DNA of 5,608 nucleotides, from positions 3,645 to 9,252 of the forward strand of contig MELI01000024.1 in assembly GCA_001767575.1 (NCBI GenBank). Reading direction: 5' to 3'. Made by a program: the position numbers and the translations under genes. The stretch is from Candidatus Aquicultor primus. Its GTDB lineage: Bacteria; Actinomycetota; Aquicultoria; Aquicultorales; Aquicultoraceae. Below are positions 3,966-5,608 of the stretch, piece by piece. The notes below the pieces were generated by a model. That model had not been told where the DNA came from and did not search any database. It worked only from the letters and a program-made list of their open reading frames with translations. Numbering within the stretch: position 1 is the first letter of the stretch; each line of letters begins with the position of its first letter.

Positions 3966-5405
3966 TTACTTCTTGACCTTGCTCATCAGATACTCATGGA
4001 TGGCGTTTGCCGCCTTGCGGCCGGCGCCCGCTGCCAGAATAACGGTAGCCGAACCGGTCACGATGTCGCCGCCGGCGTAAACGCCCGGCTTCGAGGTCGC
4101 GCCGTTCTCACCCGCGGTAATATAGCCCCACTTGTTCAGCTCCAGATCGGGGGTCGAGTCCGGGATAATCGGGTTCGATTTCGTCCCGATCGAGATGACG
4201 ACCGTGTCGACCTCGATGACATATTCGGAGCCTTCTATTGTTACTGGGCGGCGCCTGCCGGACTCATCCGGCTCACCAAGCTCCATTTTGACGCATTTAA
4301 GACCGCGTGCCCAACCCTCTTCGCCGAGTATCTCGGTCGGGTTGGTCAGCAGCCTGAAGTCGATGCCTTCCTCTATCGCGTGATGGACCTCTTCTGCTCT
4401 GGCCGGAAGCTCATCCATCGAGCGGCGATATACGAGGTATACCTTCTCGGCACCGAGGCGCAGCGCTGTTCTCGCCGAGTCCATGGCGACGTTTCCGCCA
4501 CCGACGACCGCGACATGCTGTCCTTGCTTGATAGGCGTATCATACTCCGGGAAGAGGTACGCCTTCATCAGGTTGGTCCTCGTTAAAAACTCGTTTGCCG
4601 AGTAAACGCCGTTTAAGTTCTCGCCGGGGATATTCATAAACATCGGCAGGCCCGCGCCGGAGCCGATAAAGACCGCGTCGAAGTCGGTGAGCAGCTCATC
4701 GATGGTTTTCATCTTGCCAACGACTGAGTTTACATTTAAGTCTACCCCCAGAGCCTTGATGCCGTCGACCTCGGATTGAACGATGGCTTTCGGGAGCCTA
4801 AACTCCGGGATACCGTATACGAGCACGCCGCCCGCTTTGTGAAGCGCCTCAAGGATGGTTACCTTGTGACCCATCTTTGCGAGGTCGGCCGCGACGACGA
4901 GACCGGCCGGGCCGGAGCCGACGACTGCGACTTTGAAACCGGAAGGCTTGGGGACTACCACTTCGCCATTGTTACTTCCGCCATGAATGCGCTCGTAATC
5001 GGCGACAAAACGCTCGAGGCGACCGATAGCGACCGCTTCGTTTTTCTTTACCAGCGTACAAAGCGACTCGCACTGGCTCTCCTGCGGGCAAACCCTGCCG
5101 CAAACCGCCGGGAGCGGATTTTTCGTCTTGATCTCCCTGGCCGCGCCGATGAAATCGCCTTCCTTGACCTTTTTGATAAACTCCGGTATCGGCACCTCGA
5201 CCGGGCAACCTTCGACACACGGCTTCTTCGCGCAGAACAAGCAGCGGTTCGCCTCGCGCAGCGCTTCTTCGACGCCATAGCCCAGGGTGACTTCTTCAAA
5301 GTTCTGGCCGCGCGCTTTCGCATCCTGCTCAGGCATGCCTGTGCGCGACTTACGCAGCTCTTTCAATTCTTCTTTTGTATATTCGGGTATCTTGATCTCT
5401 GTCAT
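3966..5405 (-). CDS. NfnB/GltA-type NADPH oxidoreductase (glutamate synthase small-subunit family)
   Basis: The product has 479 residues from the ATG at 5405, chosen over an upstream in-frame ATG at 5477 because AAGGAG lies nine bases before it and the longer form would run into the preceding gene. Two cysteine groups bind [4Fe-4S] clusters in this family: C55, C58, C63, C67 (CLFCAKKPCVEGCP) and C102, C106, C112, C116 (VCGRVCPQESQCESLC). The FAD-binding VVGSGPAG is at 161-168, a second dinucleotide (NADPH) motif VVGGGNVAMDS at 300-310, and the closing flavin motif GVYAGGDIVTG at 441-451. All key residues are present and length is normal. It is often annotated as gltA, NADPH-dependent glutamate synthase. 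Pairing with an NfnA/SudA-like gene and absence of a large glutamate synthase subunit here point to the NfnB/SudB subunit of a ferredoxin:NADP oxidoreductase (electron-bifurcating transhydrogenase or sulfide dehydrogenase). Which electron donor is used cannot be read from this sequence. Confidence 0.93.
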   Translation of the reverse strand: MTEIKIPEYTKEELKELRKSRTGMPEQDAKARGQNFEEVTLGYGVEEALREANRCLFCAKKPCVEGCPVEVPIPEFIKKVKEGDFIGAAREIKTKNPLPAVCGRVCPQESQCESLCTLVKKNEAVAIGRLERFVADYERIHGGSNNGEVVVPKPSGFKVAVVGSGPAGLVVAADLAKMGHKVTILEALHKAGGVLVYGIPEFRLPKAIVQSEVDGIKALGVDLNVNSVVGKMKTIDELLTDFDAVFIGSGAGLPMFMNIPGENLNGVYSANEFLTRTNLMKAYLFPEYDTPIKQGQHVAVVGGGNVAMDSARTALRLGAEKVYLVYRRSMDELPARAEEVHHAIEEGIDFRLLTNPTEILGEEGWARGLKCVKMELGEPDESGRRRPVTIEGSEYVIEVDTVVISIGTKSNPIIPDSTPDLELNKWGYITAGENGATSKPGVYAGGDIVTGSATVILAAGAGRKAANAIHEYLMSKVKK

Positions 5406-5414
5406 TTCCTGCCT

Positions 5415-5420
5415 CTCCTT
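5415..5420 (-). promoter_or_regulatory. ribosome binding site overlapping the upstream stop codon
   Basis: AAGGAG on the − strand (5420-5415) shares two bases with the TAA stop (5421-5419) of the NfnA-like gene and stands nine bases before the NfnB ATG. This fixes the NfnB start and indicates translational coupling of equimolar subunits. Confidence 0.75.
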
Positions 5421-5608
5421 ACTTCGCACTCGGGACACAATTGCACTGGTAATTCTCCATCGCAACCTTTTCCTCATCGAGGTAGGTGCGTTGTCTGGAC
5501 ATCAATAGATCCCAATCGACCTGGTGGCCGTCGAAATCCGGTCCATCGGTGCAGCCGAACATCGTCTTGCCGCCGACCGAGACACGGCAGGCGCCGCACA
5601 TTCCGGTG
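5419..5608 (-). CDS. NfnA/SudA-like FAD/NAD-binding subunit, C-terminal fragment
   Basis: Only the last 62 residues are in the window; the rest lies beyond the right edge (the family is about 280 residues). The visible part begins TGMCGACRVSVGGK and continues FGCTDGPDFDGHQVDWDLLM. This is the C-terminal [2Fe-2S] region of ferredoxin-NADP reductase/PyrK-like subunits (sulfide dehydrogenase or NfnA type), with cysteines at fragment positions 4, 7 and 19; the first ligand cysteine is expected just off the edge. A further Cys-x-Cys near the end (CNC) is not an obvious ligand. It is separated from NfnB by 13 bases and is certainly in the same operon. In NfnAB this subunit carries FAD and binds NAD(H). 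The signature is clear, but the specific electron partner is inferred. Confidence 0.88.
   Translation of the reverse strand, partial: TGMCGACRVSVGGKTMFGCTDGPDFDGHQVDWDLLMSRQRTYLDEEKVAMENYQCNCVPSAK

Noticed and set aside
3996..4586. Long + strand frames across the NfnB gene (also 3712-4080 and 4132-4383)
   Set aside because: They lie opposite a complete, motif-rich NfnB or YtxH gene, have no family-like motifs, and reflect codon bias on the other strand.

Overview
The window looks like a bacterial chromosome segment in which an AT-rich accessory stretch (about 1016-3547) sits between GC-rich housekeeping genes. The left flank is the 3' end of a UPF0210/DUF711 (PFL family) gene on the + strand. 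The right flank is a − strand block: the end of an NfnA/SudA-type flavoprotein gene, then an NfnB/GltA-type glutamate synthase-like oxidoreductase, then a small YtxH-like membrane protein. NfnAB-type transhydrogenase modules and UPF0210 proteins are typical of anaerobes (clostridial, actinobacterial or thermophilic lineages). Strong Shine-Dalgarno sites and GC-rich core genes fit an anaerobic Firmicutes- or Actinobacteriota-like organism. That placement is inference; no rRNA or other marker is present.

Layout. 1-1015: UPF0210 gene, cut by the left edge. 1129-1724: a two-gene toxin-antitoxin-like module (DUF433 antitoxin, then DUF5615 PIN-like protein) whose stop and start codons overlap by one base. 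1725-2160: no convincing gene; two adjacent triloop hairpins, a tandem octamer and a short hydrophobic reading-frame remnant. 2161-2754 (−): membrane protein with a probable PH-like cytoplasmic domain. 2930-3103 (−): a 57-residue two-helix membrane protein, with a second diverged copy of its 3' end just downstream at 2878-2913. 3195-3368 (−): a possible decayed small gene split over two frames, ending in a strong hairpin. 3447-3489 and 3898-3933: − strand rho-independent terminators ending the YtxH and NfnB units. 3548-3841, 3966-5405 and 5419-5608: the YtxH, NfnB and NfnA genes.

How it works together. The NfnA-like and NfnB-like genes are tightly coupled (13-base gap, with the ribosome binding site overlapping the upstream stop codon). 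They should form a flavin/iron-sulfur complex moving electrons between ferredoxin, NADH and NADPH. The terminator after NfnB separates YtxH into its own transcription unit. The accessory stretch has hallmarks of a site that gains and loses small genes: an addiction-like module, small AT-rich membrane proteins, a duplicated gene tail, broken frames and several isolated inverted repeats. No transposase, integrase, tRNA or CRISPR array is visible, so the mechanism of gain is unknown.
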